NCBI RefSeq assembly: GCF_002095315.1
Contig: NZ_MLFN01000011.1
Coordinates: forward strand, 1-64,000
Length of the DNA: 64,000 nucleotides
Reading direction: 5' to 3'
DNA from: Pantoea conspicua
GTDB lineage: Bacteria > Pseudomonadota > Gammaproteobacteria > Enterobacterales > Enterobacteriaceae
The notes under the pieces are model-generated. The model had not been told where the DNA came from. It saw only the letters and a list, made by a program, of their open reading frames with translations, and made no database searches. Both the position numbers and the translations under genes were made by a program. Numbering within the stretch: position 1 is the stretch's first letter; each line of letters starts with the position of its first letter. Of the stretch, positions 36,548-46,055 are shown piece after piece.

Positions 36548-37663
36548 TCAGGACTTATCGGCGGGCAGCGTCACCCAGTAACCCGGCTGATACGGCAGCG
36601 GCAGGAACTGCTGATGGAACGTGCGGAAGGTCGCATCCGGATCGAGATCGGCAAACAGATCGGGATGCAGCCATTTGGCCAGCACCTGAATCGCAACAAA
36701 CTGATACGGGCTGTCATAGAACTGATGCCAGATGGCGTGTGCCTTGCCGTTATGTGCCACTGGCAGGGTTTTAAACGCGTCCCGCATCATCAGGGTTTTC
36801 AGCCGTGCGATGGCTTCTGCCTGATTCGCGCCCGGTCCGACGCCGACCCATTTACCGACGGTGTTGTAGTTCTTCCAGTTCGCCCCGGTGACCACCACCA
36901 CATCCGGCTGGCTGGCGATAATCTGCTCCGGATTAACCGTGCCAAAGGTGCCAGGGATCAGATCCTTAGCGATGTTACGGCCGCCAGCCATCTCCACCAT
37001 CTGACCGAAGTTTTCATTACCAAATGACATGCAGCATTCGTCGCTGTAGCCGCCAGCCCGGTCAATCATCACTTTGGGGCGGTAGCCGGTGAAATTCGCC
37101 AGTTTTGACGTGACCCGATCAATCTGCTGCTGACGAAAATCGATAATCGCCTGCGCCCGCTCAGGTTTATTCAGCAGTTCGCCCATAATGCGGATACTTT
37201 TCTCCGCATTCACAAACGGGGATTCACGGAAATCGATAAACACCACCGGTACACCTACTGCCTGCAGCTTCTCGATCAGTTTGCCTTCGTCGGTTGCTGC
37301 TTTCGATTCCAGGTTCATCAGCACCAGGTCGGGCTTGAGCGTTAACGCCTGCTCCACGTTAAAAGTGCCATCTTTCGCGCCGCCAAAGGTCGGTAGCTGC
37401 TTAATCTGCGGATAGCGCTGTTCATAGGCCTGATAGCCATCCCAGTCCGCTTTCGGAAAATCATCGCGCCAGCCAATCACCCGCTTAAACGGCGCGTCGG
37501 TGTCAAACGCAGCCAGCAGGTAGATCTGGCGTCCCTCGCCCAGAATGATGCGTTTTGCTTCCTGCGGCACCTCAACCTGACGGCCAGCCACATCGGTAAG
37601 GGTTTTGGCTGACGCCATCCCTGCCAGTGTTATTAGCCCCAGCGCTAAAAACCATTTTTTCAT
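36548..37663 (-). CDS. Periplasmic iron-siderophore/cobalamin-type ABC binding protein
   Basis: A 371-residue class III binding protein. Signal peptide at residues 1-20 (TLAGMASA cleavage); the mature start TLTDVAGRQVEVPQEAKRII is the FepB/BtuF-type opening, and PDLVLMNLESKAA and PEQIIASQPDVVVVTGANW mark the two lobes. It is longer than FepB. A Fur box lies upstream, so iron shortage should raise expression. No permease or ATPase gene is adjacent, so it must share a transporter encoded elsewhere. The GTG at 37672 is an alternative start. Confidence 0.85.
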   Translation of the reverse strand: MKKWFLALGLITLAGMASAKTLTDVAGRQVEVPQEAKRIILGEGRQIYLLAAFDTDAPFKRVIGWRDDFPKADWDGYQAYEQRYPQIKQLPTFGGAKDGTFNVEQALTLKPDLVLMNLESKAATDEGKLIEKLQAVGVPVVFIDFRESPFVNAEKSIRIMGELLNKPERAQAIIDFRQQQIDRVTSKLANFTGYRPKVMIDRAGGYSDECCMSFGNENFGQMVEMAGGRNIAKDLIPGTFGTVNPEQIIASQPDVVVVTGANWKNYNTVGKWVGVGPGANQAEAIARLKTLMMRDAFKTLPVAHNGKAHAIWHQFYDSPYQFVAIQVLAKWLHPDLFADLDPDATFRTFHQQFLPLPYQPGYWVTLPADKS

Positions 37664-37682
37664 TGTTAACACCCAGAGTAAT

Positions 37683-37701
37683 GATAATGAGAATTATTAA
37701 T
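37683..37701. promoter_or_regulatory. Fur box
   Basis: GATAATGAGAATTATTAAT matches the 19-bp Fur consensus GATAATGATAATCATTATC in 15 positions and lies 20 bases before the binding-protein start. Iron-loaded Fur would repress the gene. Confidence 0.75.
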
Positions 37702-38037
37702 ATAAAGCGGCGTTACTATCACTTAAAAACAGCATCATGGGAAGTGATGACAGGAAATCTTTTAGCACCCGCGCTACCTGAATTAACAGTGCCCGCCAGG
37801 GCAGTCGAAGCTGACTGAACACTTTTATCGTCCTGATCACGCCGGAAAGCGGCTGTGTCACTGCTCACAAAATGGCCAGCTTTCGTGAATATGCTCACAG
37901 CGCCCAGGGCGATTGCCCACATATTCGCCATCAATGTAATCGGTTTGGCTAATGCGTTAACAAAATGTTGCAGTTAGATTGAAAAATGAAACGACGTTTT
38001 AATAATCGTCAGGACAGTCAGCCACAGGAGCTCAGCC
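37702..38037. other. Intergenic spacer before the enolase-superfamily gene
   Basis: About 335 bases with no supported gene. A ribosome binding site CAGGAG precedes the GTG start at 38038. The region must contain the promoter of that gene; no operator was recognised. Confidence 0.4.
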
Positions 38038-39192
38038 GTGAAGATTAGCGCAATTGATGTCACTCTCTTTACCTATCCGACCCAACGCTGTAGCGACAGC
38101 GCCGGGCATTCCCATCCCGGTCCGGAAAATGAGGCGCAGATGGCGCTGCTCACCCTGACCAGCGAGGACGGTGACTGCGGTTACGCCTTTGCCCCGCCCG
38201 AAGTGATCCGGTCGCACGTGGTTAATGCCTTCTTCCGTAAAGTGCTGATCGGCCAGAACGCCTTTGATCGTGAGCGCTTATGGCAGGACCTGGTGCACTG
38301 GCAGCGCGGCAGCGCTCATCAGCTTACCGAGCGGGCACTGTCGGCGGTAGAACAGGCGTTGTGGGATATGATTGGCCGCAAACTTAATCAGCCGGTGCAT
38401 AAGTTGCTGGGCGGCTACCGGGAAAAAATCCCGGCCTATGGCAGCACCATGTGCGGCGATGAGTTGCACGGCGGGCTCTCTACCCCGGATGAGTATGCGC
38501 AGTTCGCTGAAAAACTGGTGGCGCGGGGCTATCAGGCGATCAAGTTGCACACCTGGATGCCGCCGGTCTCGTTTGCGCCCAGCCCGGCGATGGATATCAA
38601 AGCCTGCGCCGCGGTGCGGGAAGCGGTCGGCCCGGATATCGCGCTGATGCTGGATGGCTACCACTGGTACAGCCGCAGCGATGCCCTGACCATCGGCAGG
38701 GCGCTGGAAAAACTCAACTTCGCCTGGTTTGAAGAGCCGATGGAAGAGGAGAGCATGGCCTCTTACGCCTGGCTGGCGGAGAATCTGTCGATTGACGTCC
38801 TCGGCCCGGAGAGTCTCGGTGGCAAGCATCACAGCCGCGCCGACTGGGTGCGCGCCGGTGCCTGCGACATTCTGCGTGCCGGGGCCAATGGGGTCGGCGG
38901 TATCTCTGCCACCCTCAAAGTGGCTAACCTCGCAGAGGCGTTTGGTATGGACTGTGAAGTTCACGGCAACGGTGCCGCCAGCCTGGCGGTGATCGGCGCA
39001 ATCCGCAACTGCCGCTGGTACGAACGGGGATTGCTGCATCCGTTCCTCGACTATGAGACGCCACCCGCCTATCTCAACAGCCTGGTCGATCCGATGGACG
39101 CGCAGGGTTTTGTCACCCTGCCGACCCGCGCCGGACTTGGCGAGGACATTAATTTTAGCTGGATCGAGACCCATACGCTGAATCGCTGGTAA
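38038..39192 (+). CDS. Mandelate racemase/enolase-superfamily enzyme (sugar-acid dehydratase-like)
   Basis: A 384-residue enolase-superfamily barrel. An N-terminal capping domain is followed by the first base motif AIKLHTW, the metal ligands Asp in LMLDGYHWYSR, Glu in WFEEPME and Glu in VLGPES, and a histidine base in CEVHGNGAASL. This layout is that of the mandelate racemase subgroup, which includes acid-sugar dehydratases and cycloisomerases. It starts at a GTG with CAGGAG upstream. It precedes, by 130 bases, a Dpp-type ABC transporter in the same direction, which may import its substrate. Substrate unknown. Confidence 0.88.
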   Translation: MKISAIDVTLFTYPTQRCSDSAGHSHPGPENEAQMALLTLTSEDGDCGYAFAPPEVIRSHVVNAFFRKVLIGQNAFDRERLWQDLVHWQRGSAHQLTERALSAVEQALWDMIGRKLNQPVHKLLGGYREKIPAYGSTMCGDELHGGLSTPDEYAQFAEKLVARGYQAIKLHTWMPPVSFAPSPAMDIKACAAVREAVGPDIALMLDGYHWYSRSDALTIGRALEKLNFAWFEEPMEEESMASYAWLAENLSIDVLGPESLGGKHHSRADWVRAGACDILRAGANGVGGISATLKVANLAEAFGMDCEVHGNGAASLAVIGAIRNCRWYERGLLHPFLDYETPPAYLNSLVDPMDAQGFVTLPTRAGLGEDINFSWIETHTLNRW

Positions 39193-39322
39193 GTCGCGAA
39201 TGCGCGACAGCAAACAATAATAATCCCGCCTCGCTACCGGCTTCCCGCCGACCTGACTGCGGTCAGTCCGGCTGACAGGCGGGTAGCCGATCGGGAAACC
39301 TCTGACCTGGCGGATCCGACTT

Positions 39323-40950
39323 ATGAAACTGATTCACTGTTGCCGCACGTGGCTGATTGCGATACTGCTGATCGGCAGCCCGTTGCTGCAGGCACAAACG
39401 CCTGACAACCAGCTAATCGTTGGTATGAACATGAATAACCTGCTCACCCTGGATCCGGCTGCGATGACCGGCAATGAGGTGGTGGGTATCGTGGTTAATC
39501 TTTATGACGGGCTGGTCGAACTCAACCCGAAACAGCTGACCGACGTGCGTCCGGCGCTGGCCGAACGCTGGTCCATTAGCCCCGACAAGACAACCCTGAC
39601 CTTTACCCTTCGTGACAATGTCACTTTCCATTCCGGCAATCCGCTGACCAGTGACGATGCTGTCTGGTCGATGCGGCGGGTACTGCACCTTAATCTGGCG
39701 CAGGCGTCGGTCTGGAAATCCTATGGGTTCACCCGTGACAACGTTGACCAGATGATCACCGCCCCTGACGCCCGCACCGTGGTCATTACCCTGCCGAAAC
39801 CCAACGACCCGCAGCTGGTGATCTATTCGCTGGCCGCGCTTGGCAGCATGGTGGTACTGGATCGTAAAACGGTGCAGCAGCATGAGGTCAATGGCGACTG
39901 GGGTAACCGCTGGCTCACTACGCATGAAGCGGGTTCCGGTCCGTTCCGGCTGGATCTCTGGCAGGCAAAAGATGTGCTGCGCATGAGCCGGGCCGCCGGT
40001 TACTGGCGCGGCGAGGCAAAAATGTCTCGGGTGGTGTTCCGTCATCTGCAGGAGTCGCAGACGCTGCGACTGATGATGCAGAAAGGCGATCTCGACATCG
40101 CCAGTAATATGTCGATTCCCGATGTACGCGCCCTGCGCCACGATCCCGATCTGGCGATTGATACCGTCAGAAGAGGCACGATCTACTACCTGGCGATGAG
40201 TATGAAGGACCCGCACTTTAACGACCGACGGGTTCGCGAGGCGGTGCGTTATCTGGTGGATTATCAGGGGATCAACAAGAGCCTGATGACCGGCTATGGC
40301 GAACTGCATCAGCGGCCGATCCAGGCGGGTATGCCGGCCACGCTGCCGACCCGGGCTACCGGCTGGATGTGCCGCGTGCCAGGGCGCTGCTGGCCGAGGC
40401 AGGCTACCCTGACGGTTTCGACACCACGCTGCGGGTGCTGGCCGATCAGCCGTTCCTGAATATTGCCATTGCCATTCAGTCGACGCTGCTGCAGGCGGGC
40501 ATCCGCGCCAGAATCATCACCGGCACCGGTAACCAGATCTATGGGGCGATGCGCGATCGTCAGTTCAACCTGCTGGTCGGCCGCGGCGGCAGCGGCGTGG
40601 AGCCGCATCCTCACTCCAGTCTGCGTTCGCTGGTTTATAACCCGAATAATGCTGACAGCGCCCGTCTGACCAATTTCCAGGGCTGGCGCACCGGTTTTTA
40701 TGATGCGCAACTCAACAGCATGATCGATCGCGCGCTGGTGGAACGCGACAGCGCCCGGCAACAGCAGGCCTATTTCGCCATTCAGCAACGCTATGACCAG
40801 CTGGTGCCGGCGCTGATGCCGCTCTCCCAGATGCTCGATTCGGTAGTGATCAACAATCGGGTGCAGGATTATCAGCCACATCCGTCGGCCACCACCTTTC
40901 TGCGCGACGTCTGGAAAACCCCTGATAGCCTGGCCGGAGGTGCACAATGA
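39323..40950 (+). pseudogene. Peptide/oligosaccharide ABC binding protein (DppA-like), one-base frameshift
   Basis: A family-5 periplasmic binding protein. Signal peptide residues 1-24, then NNLLTLDPAAMTGNEVVG and FTLRDNVTFHSGNPLTSDDA, typical of DppA/OppA. Near 40350 the first frame loses homology, while YRLDVPRARALLAEAGYPDG continues in another frame from about 40356 to the stop at 40950. Restoring one G or C in CCGACCCGGG joins them at about 542 residues, a normal length. The permease start overlaps the stop (ATGA). As the permeases downstream are intact, a read error is likely. Confidence 0.85.
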
Positions 40951-41978
40951 CCCTGACACTTACCCGAAATCACTGTCGTCGCATCAGCAAACGCGGCCTG
41001 CAGGTGCTCATCACCCTCTCTGGCCTGCTGATGCTGACCTTCTTTATCGGGCGGGTCATGCCGCTTGATCCGGTGCTGGCGATTGTCGGACCGGATGCCG
41101 ATCAGGCGACCTACCAGCAGGTTTATCATCAGCTCGGTTTTGATAAGCCGCTGTGGGTCCAGTTTGGCATTTACCTCAATGCGCTGCTGCACGGCGATCT
41201 CGGCCATGCGCTGCTCACCGGCCAGCCGGTGGTCAACGATATTCTGCGCGTTTTTCCGGCGACGGTTGAACTGGCAACGCTGGCGATTGTGCTGGGTGCC
41301 GGCCTCGGCGTGCCGCTGGGGGTGCTGGCCGCCGCCCGTCGCAACAGCGTCATCGATTATCTGGTGCGGATGATCAGCCTCGCGGGTTACTCCACGCCAA
41401 TCTTCTGGGTCGGGATGATGGGCCTGCTGCTGTTTTATGCCCACCTCGGCTGGGTCGGTGGCGCGGGTCGGGTTGACTTCAGCCTTGATGGCCTCGTGCC
41501 ACGTCGCACCGGCTTTATGCTGATCGACGCCCTGCTGGCCGGTAACAGTCAGGTGTTCTGGAATGCGCTGAATCATCTGGTATTACCCGCCTCACTGCTG
41601 GGTTTTCATTCGCTGGCCTACATCAGCCGCATGACGCGCAGCTTTATGCTGGCGCAGCTGTCGCAGGAGTTCATCCTCACCGCCCGGGTGAAAGGCTTAA
41701 CCGAGTGGCAGGTGATCTGGCAACACGCCTTCCGCAATATTCTGGTGCAGCTGCTGACCGTGGTTGCGCTGGCTTACGGTTCGCTGCTGGAAGGCGCGGT
41801 GCTGATTGAAACCGTCTTCTCGTGGCCGGGCTTTGGTTCCTATCTGACCGGCAGCCTGATGCTGGGCGATATGAACGCGGTGATGGGCTGCGTACTGGTG
41901 GTGGGCCTGATTTTCGTGCTGCTTAACCTGCTCTCCGACCTGCTCTATCAGGTGTTTGATCCGAGGACTAAAGTATGA
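40947..41978 (+). CDS. ABC transporter permease, DppB type
   Basis: A 343-residue inner-membrane permease with six helices. The DppB/OppB hallmarks are visible: GFDKPLWVQFGIYLNALLHG after the first helix and the cytoplasmic coupling loop EFILTARVKGLTEWQVIWQH. It forms the translocation pore with the DppC-type partner. The start overlaps the binding-protein stop by four bases and its stop overlaps the next gene's start. Confidence 0.92.
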   Translation: MTLTLTRNHCRRISKRGLQVLITLSGLLMLTFFIGRVMPLDPVLAIVGPDADQATYQQVYHQLGFDKPLWVQFGIYLNALLHGDLGHALLTGQPVVNDILRVFPATVELATLAIVLGAGLGVPLGVLAAARRNSVIDYLVRMISLAGYSTPIFWVGMMGLLLFYAHLGWVGGAGRVDFSLDGLVPRRTGFMLIDALLAGNSQVFWNALNHLVLPASLLGFHSLAYISRMTRSFMLAQLSQEFILTARVKGLTEWQVIWQHAFRNILVQLLTVVALAYGSLLEGAVLIETVFSWPGFGSYLTGSLMLGDMNAVMGCVLVVGLIFVLLNLLSDLLYQVFDPRTKV

Positions 41979-42880
41979 CGATTTCCTTTGATGCGCCGGC
42001 CACCAGCCCCACGCGTGAGCGACTGGCGCGCTGTCGCCGTTTCGCTGCCCGAAGCGGACACTTTATCTGGCGCATGGCCTGTAATCCGCTTACCGCCATC
42101 GGCGGCGGCATTGTGCTGCTGCTCTGTATCGTGGCGCTGTTTGCGCCGTGGATCGCCCCTTATCATCCGCTGATTCAGGATCTGAACAATGCGCTGATGC
42201 CGCCAGGGGCGGCGCACTGGTTCGGCACCGACGAGTTTGGCCGTGACATCTTTAGCCGGCTGGTCTGGGGGGCGCGCATCACCCTCTATATCGTGCTGCT
42301 GGTGTCGGTGACCGTCGGGCCGCTCGGCCTGCTGCTGGGCGTGACCGCGGGTTATTTTGGTGGCAAGGTCGATGCCGTGCTGATGCGGGTCACCGATATT
42401 TTTATCTCCTTTCCCAGCCTGGTACTGGCGCTGGCTTTCGTCGCCGCGCTGGGTCCGGGACTGGAGCACGTGGTGATCGCCATTACCCTTACCGCCTGGC
42501 CGCCGATTGCCCGCCTGGCGCGGGCAGAAACCCTGTCGCTGCGTCAGGCAGACTTTATCTCTGCGGTGCGTTTACAGGGTGCCTCGCCGCTGCGGGTGCT
42601 GTGGAAACACATCATCCCTCTCTGCCTGCCGTCGGTGATTATTCGCATCACCATGAACATGGCGGGCATTATTCTCACCGCCGCAGGCCTTGGCTTTCTC
42701 GGCCTCGGTGCGCAGCCGCCCGATCCTGAATGGGGCGCGATGATCGCCAGTGGTCGTACCTACATGCTGGAGTGCTGGTGGGTGGTCACCGTACCCGGTC
42801 TGGCAATCCTGATTAACAGCCTGGCATTTAACTTCTTAGGAGATGGCCTACGTGACCTGCTCGATCCCCGCAGTGAGTAA
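41975..42880 (+). CDS. ABC transporter permease, DppC type
   Basis: A 301-residue permease with six helices and the DppC opening: cytoplasmic N-terminus, HWFGTDEFGRDIFSRLVWGA after helix one and the coupling loop RQADFISAVRLQGASPLRVL. It pairs with the DppB-type subunit. The four-base overlap with the gene before it and the overlap with the ATPase gene after it show translational coupling. Confidence 0.92.
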   Translation: MTISFDAPATSPTRERLARCRRFAARSGHFIWRMACNPLTAIGGGIVLLLCIVALFAPWIAPYHPLIQDLNNALMPPGAAHWFGTDEFGRDIFSRLVWGARITLYIVLLVSVTVGPLGLLLGVTAGYFGGKVDAVLMRVTDIFISFPSLVLALAFVAALGPGLEHVVIAITLTAWPPIARLARAETLSLRQADFISAVRLQGASPLRVLWKHIIPLCLPSVIIRITMNMAGIILTAAGLGFLGLGAQPPDPEWGAMIASGRTYMLECWWVVTVPGLAILINSLAFNFLGDGLRDLLDPRSE

Positions 42881-43718
42881 CGCTTCGCCGTTGCTCGACG
42901 TGCGCGATTTGCACGTAAATTTTGTTAACGGACGTCAGAGCACCCCGGCGGTACGCGGCGTCTCCTTTCAGCTCGGCCAGGAGAAGCTGGCCATTGTGGG
43001 TGAATCCGGCTCCGGCAAATCGACCGTTGGCCGGGCGCTGCTGCAACTGCTGCCGGCGAAAGCGCGGATTGAGGCCAGCCGGATGCAGTTTGGCGATGTC
43101 GATTTATTGCACGCCAGCCCGGCCCGGATGCGCGAGATCCGCGGTAAACGGATCTCGATGATCATGCAGGACCCGAAATATTCGCTCAATCCGGTGGTAC
43201 GGGTCGGCGAACAGATTGCCGAGGCGTGGCGCAGTCATCATCGCGGCCAGCAGGCGGCAGCTCGTCAGCGGGCGCTGGCGATGCTGGAAGTGGTACAAAT
43301 CCGCGACCCTGAACGGGTCTATCAGCTTTATCCGCATGAAATTTCCGGCGGTCAGGGACAGCGCGTGATGATAGCCATGATGCTGATTACCGAACCGGAG
43401 CTGGTGATTGCCGATGAACCGACCTCCGCGCTGGATGTGTCGGTGCGCCTGCAGGTGCTGGCGCTGCTCGACGATCTGGTGAAGGCACGCGGATTGGGGC
43501 TGATTTTTATCAGCCACGACATAAATCTGGTCCGCCGTTTTTGCGATCGGGTGCTGGTAATGTATGCCGGCCGCGTCGTGGAGTCGCTGGCCGCCAGCGA
43601 ACTGGATCGGGCACAGCATCCCTACACCCAGGGGCTGATGGCGGCGCTGCCGGACCTCGATCACCGTCGCAATCGCCTGCCGGTGTTACAACGTCACGCC
43701 AGCTGGTTAACCGAATAA
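42843..43718 (+). CDS. ABC transporter ATP-binding protein, DppD type
   Basis: A 291-residue ATPase: Walker A GESGSGKSTVGRALL, signature HEISGGQGQRVMIAMML, Walker [16 protein letters not shown] and the His switch in FISHDINLVRRF. The ISGGQGQRV signature fits the DppD/OppD group. The ATG at 42843 has its AGGAG too close to be ideal; a GTG at 42873, overlapping the permease stop, gives an N-terminus (SNASPLLDVRDLHVNF) more like relatives, so the start is uncertain. The C-terminus lacks the long iron-sulfur-type tail of DppD. Confidence 0.88.
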   Translation: MAYVTCSIPAVSNASPLLDVRDLHVNFVNGRQSTPAVRGVSFQLGQEKLAIVGESGSGKSTVGRALLQLLPAKARIEASRMQFGDVDLLHASPARMREIRGKRISMIMQDPKYSLNPVVRVGEQIAEAWRSHHRGQQAAARQRALAMLEVVQIRDPERVYQLYPHEISGGQGQRVMIAMMLITEPELVIADEPTSALDVSVRLQVLALLDDLVKARGLGLIFISHDINLVRRFCDRVLVMYAGRVVESLAASELDRAQHPYTQGLMAALPDLDHRRNRLPVLQRHASWLTE

Positions 43719-43727
43719 GGGAAAATC

Positions 43728-44485
43728 ATGATTACCGTGAATAATCTTAATCTCAGCTTTGGTGAAGACAACGCCCGCAGTCAGGTGCTGTTCGACGTCA
43801 ACCTTCAGGTCAGACAGGGCGAAATCTTTGGGCTGGTCGGCGAGTCAGGCTCAGGCAAAACTACGGTGCTGAAATGTCTGGCGGGACTCTTTAACCACTG
43901 GCAGGGTGCGCTGGAGATTGACGGACAACCACTGGCGCACTGTATCGATCGGGCGCGCTGCCGGCGGGTGCAGATGGTGTTTCAGGACCCCTACGGTTCG
44001 CTACATCCGCGCCATACGATTGGCGATATCCTCGAAGAGCCGCTTCAGATTCAGGGCATCGGCCAGCGTCAGCAGCGGGTGATCGCCATGCTGGAAAAGT
44101 CGGATTAAATCGCGCCTGGCAGACCCGTTATCCGCACCAGCTCTCCGGCGGTCAGCGTCAGCGCGTGGCGATCGCCAGGGCGCTGATTCTGGAACCGGCG
44201 GTGCTGTTACTGGATGAGCCGACCTCGGCGCTTGATGTGTCGGTACAGGCGGAAATCCTTAATTTGCTAAGCGACCTGCAGCAGCAGGATAACCTGACCT
44301 ATCTGATGGTAACGCACGATCTGGGCGTGGTGGCGCACCTCTGCCATCGGGTGGCGGTGATGCAACAGGGCAAGGTGCTGGAGACGCTGGATGTGCCGAC
44401 GCTGGTGAGCAATCGGGCAAGTATGCCTTATACCCGAATGCTGGTGGAGGCGAGCCGCCACGCTACCCCGGTAGCGGCGCACTGA
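43728..44485 (+). pseudogene. ABC transporter ATP-binding protein, DppF type, one-base frameshift
   Basis: The N-terminal part has Walker A GESGSGKTTVLKCL and [20 protein letters not shown]; the C-terminal part has [38 protein letters not shown] and [11 protein letters not shown]. The frame stops at 44106-44108 because the A tract at 44095-44098 has four rather than five A; with one more A the text reads [18 protein letters not shown] and runs to the stop at 44485 (about 252 residues). This A-tract loss is a classic read error site, so the transporter may well be whole. Confidence 0.87.
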
Positions 44486-44511
44486 GCACGGCGTCGGGCA
44501 ACAGGCATAAA

Positions 44512-44535
44512 AAAGGCCAGGTTACCCTGGCCTTC
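44512..44535 (-). terminator. Rho-independent terminator of the RpiB-like isomerase gene
   Basis: AGGCCAGG and CCTGGCCT form the stem; on the minus strand it is followed by TTTTTTATGCC. It lies just after the stop of the leftward gene at 44551 and may also stop the ABC operon. Confidence 0.75.
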
Positions 44536-44550
44536 AGCACGTCTGAGCGC

Positions 44551-45189
44551 TTACTGCGTCAACTGACGCACAAAGGAGGCAATCTCCGTGTTCTGTCCAT
44601 GCTCAAACAGGCACTGCTGGAAGCGTGGGCCGCTGACCGCGGTCTGCACCAGTTCAGGATCGATGGCACGCAGCGTATCAAGGTAGTTCTCTTTGATTAC
44701 GGCCGCTTTAACCTGGTTCAGCAGACCGGCATTGCGCACCTGTGGCTCTCTGCGCTCTGGCGGATAGCCCATGCCTTTCTCGCCGGTAAAGGCTTTTTCG
44801 AAGATAAAGCGCAGGTTGAGTTCTGCGCCCCAGCCGAAGCCTTTCGCGAACGGCAGCGCCAGCGCGTTACCGTTGTTAATCTGCGCAAACAGATAGGCAT
44901 CAGCCGGATCGATACAGTATCCGCAGTTGACGCCCGGATGAATATTGAGCGACATCAGAGCGCCCTGTCCGGTGCCGCAGCCGGCCACCACGAAACCAAC
45001 CGCCTTGCTGTTCAGCAGCAGGCTGGCCTGAATGCCGAGGTGAATATAGGTCAGATGGTGATCCTGTTCGTCGCTCATCCCGACGTTGAAGACCTGATGG
45101 CCCAGCGGCTGCGCGACGCCTTCCAGTTCTTTCAGCACGATAGCGTTTTTAGCCGCCTGGCTGTTTTCCATCATTAACGCGATTTTCAT
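44551..45189 (-). CDS. RpiB/LacA/LacB-family sugar-phosphate isomerase
   Basis: A 212-residue protein with the RpiB-type active-site segment FVVAGCGTGQGALMSLN, whose cysteine acts as base in RpiB, but with a C-terminal half longer than RpiB (about 150). It should isomerise a sugar phosphate in the cytoplasm. It is divergent from kdgF across a KdgR-type operator. A predicted sugar-phosphate isomerase is, as I recall, a known member of KdgR regulons in plant-associated enterobacteria, so a role in pectin-derived uronate use is likely. Confidence 0.83.
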   Translation of the reverse strand: MKIALMMENSQAAKNAIVLKELEGVAQPLGHQVFNVGMSDEQDHHLTYIHLGIQASLLLNSKAVGFVVAGCGTGQGALMSLNIHPGVNCGYCIDPADAYLFAQINNGNALALPFAKGFGWGAELNLRFIFEKAFTGEKGMGYPPERREPQVRNAGLLNQVKAAVIKENYLDTLRAIDPELVQTAVSGPRFQQCLFEHGQNTEIASFVRQLTQ

Positions 45190-45206
45190 GATCTACCCTT
45201 AGCATT

Positions 45207-45230
45207 TAATTGAAACACCGTTTCATTTTA
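45207..45230. promoter_or_regulatory. KdgR-type operator
   Basis: TGAAAC-ACC-GTTTCA (45211-45225) followed by TTTT closely fits the KdgR consensus AATGAAACATTGTTTCATTT. It lies in the divergent region of the isomerase and kdgF genes. KdgR represses pectin genes until 2-keto-3-deoxygluconate binds. The regulator itself is not in the window. Confidence 0.75.
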
Positions 45231-45328
45231 ATGAAAAACCGCTAAAGTGCATGGACTAATTCACCTCCTCGCTGTGAGTAGCGTCACAAAACGGCTACCC
45301 TGGCGTCCACCTGCATAAGGAAGTTCTG

Positions 45329-45670
45329 ATGTTTATCTACAAAAAAGAGCGGCCACTGGAAGATTTAGGCAACGGCGTGACCCGTCGGGTGCTGGCGTAT
45401 GGCGGTACCATGATGGCGGTCGAAGTCAGTTTCGAAAAAGATGCCGTCGGTCCGTTGCACCACCATCCGCATGAGCAGTTAACCTATGTGCTGAGCGGCC
45501 GTTTCGCCTTTACCATTAATGGTGAGACGCGGGAAGTGGGTCCGGGCGATACGCTGTACAAAGCGCCCGATGTAGTACATGGCTGCGTCTGCCTCGAACC
45601 CGGCGTACTGCTGGATACCTTTACCCCACAACGTGAAGATTTCCTGCCCGCCCGCGACACCACCGCCTGA
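45329..45670 (+). CDS. kdgF: Cupin pectin-degradation protein
   Basis: A 113-residue single-domain cupin. Metal ligands are visible in GPLHHHPHEQLTYVLSGRF and in APDVVHGC. Size and motifs match KdgF, which converts the unsaturated uronate released from pectin or alginate into the linear ketouronate DKI. AAGGAAG precedes the ATG. The KdgR-type operator upstream supports the assignment. No kduI or pectate lyase gene is in the window. Confidence 0.87.
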   Translation: MFIYKKERPLEDLGNGVTRRVLAYGGTMMAVEVSFEKDAVGPLHHHPHEQLTYVLSGRFAFTINGETREVGPGDTLYKAPDVVHGCVCLEPGVLLDTFTPQREDFLPARDTTA

Positions 45671-46055
45671 TAAAACGTGAATCAGCCGCCGGGCAACCTG
45701 TCGCACGGTGGCTGATGCTGAACGATACCCCGCCTGCATATTGCGTTCATTCGACGGCTCTGGCTAACACTGGCCGGGCCGCGGATTATTTTTTTAACTT
45801 TTTTACCAGCAGACTCCTTAGCTAACCAAATGATTAGCAGGCTTTTAATATTTACCGGCTGCGTAATAGCCGGACGCTGCCACTCCGCATCCCCCGCCAG
45901 CCGCGGCCTGCTCGACTATTCTTATTGTGTTTCCCCCGCCTCTGATACCCGTTTCGCTTAAAAAGATTTCCACCAAAACCTGTACAAAAATCAGATTACT
46001 GCATAGGTTTAAAGCATTCATCAGGTCATTTTTTAACCCAAAACAGGACAATTCT
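45671..46055. other. Intergenic spacer after kdgF
   Basis: About 385 bases without a supported gene. It has poly-T stretches near 45790-45812 that could end the kdgF transcript, and must hold the promoter of the small gene at 46056. No known operator was recognised. Confidence 0.4.

Noticed and set aside
38278-39213. 311-codon minus-strand frame opposite the enolase-superfamily gene
   Set aside because: Antisense shadow of a conserved barrel enzyme.
39413-40309. 298-codon minus-strand frame opposite the DppA-like gene
   Set aside because: Antisense shadow; the plus strand encodes a clear family-5 binding protein.
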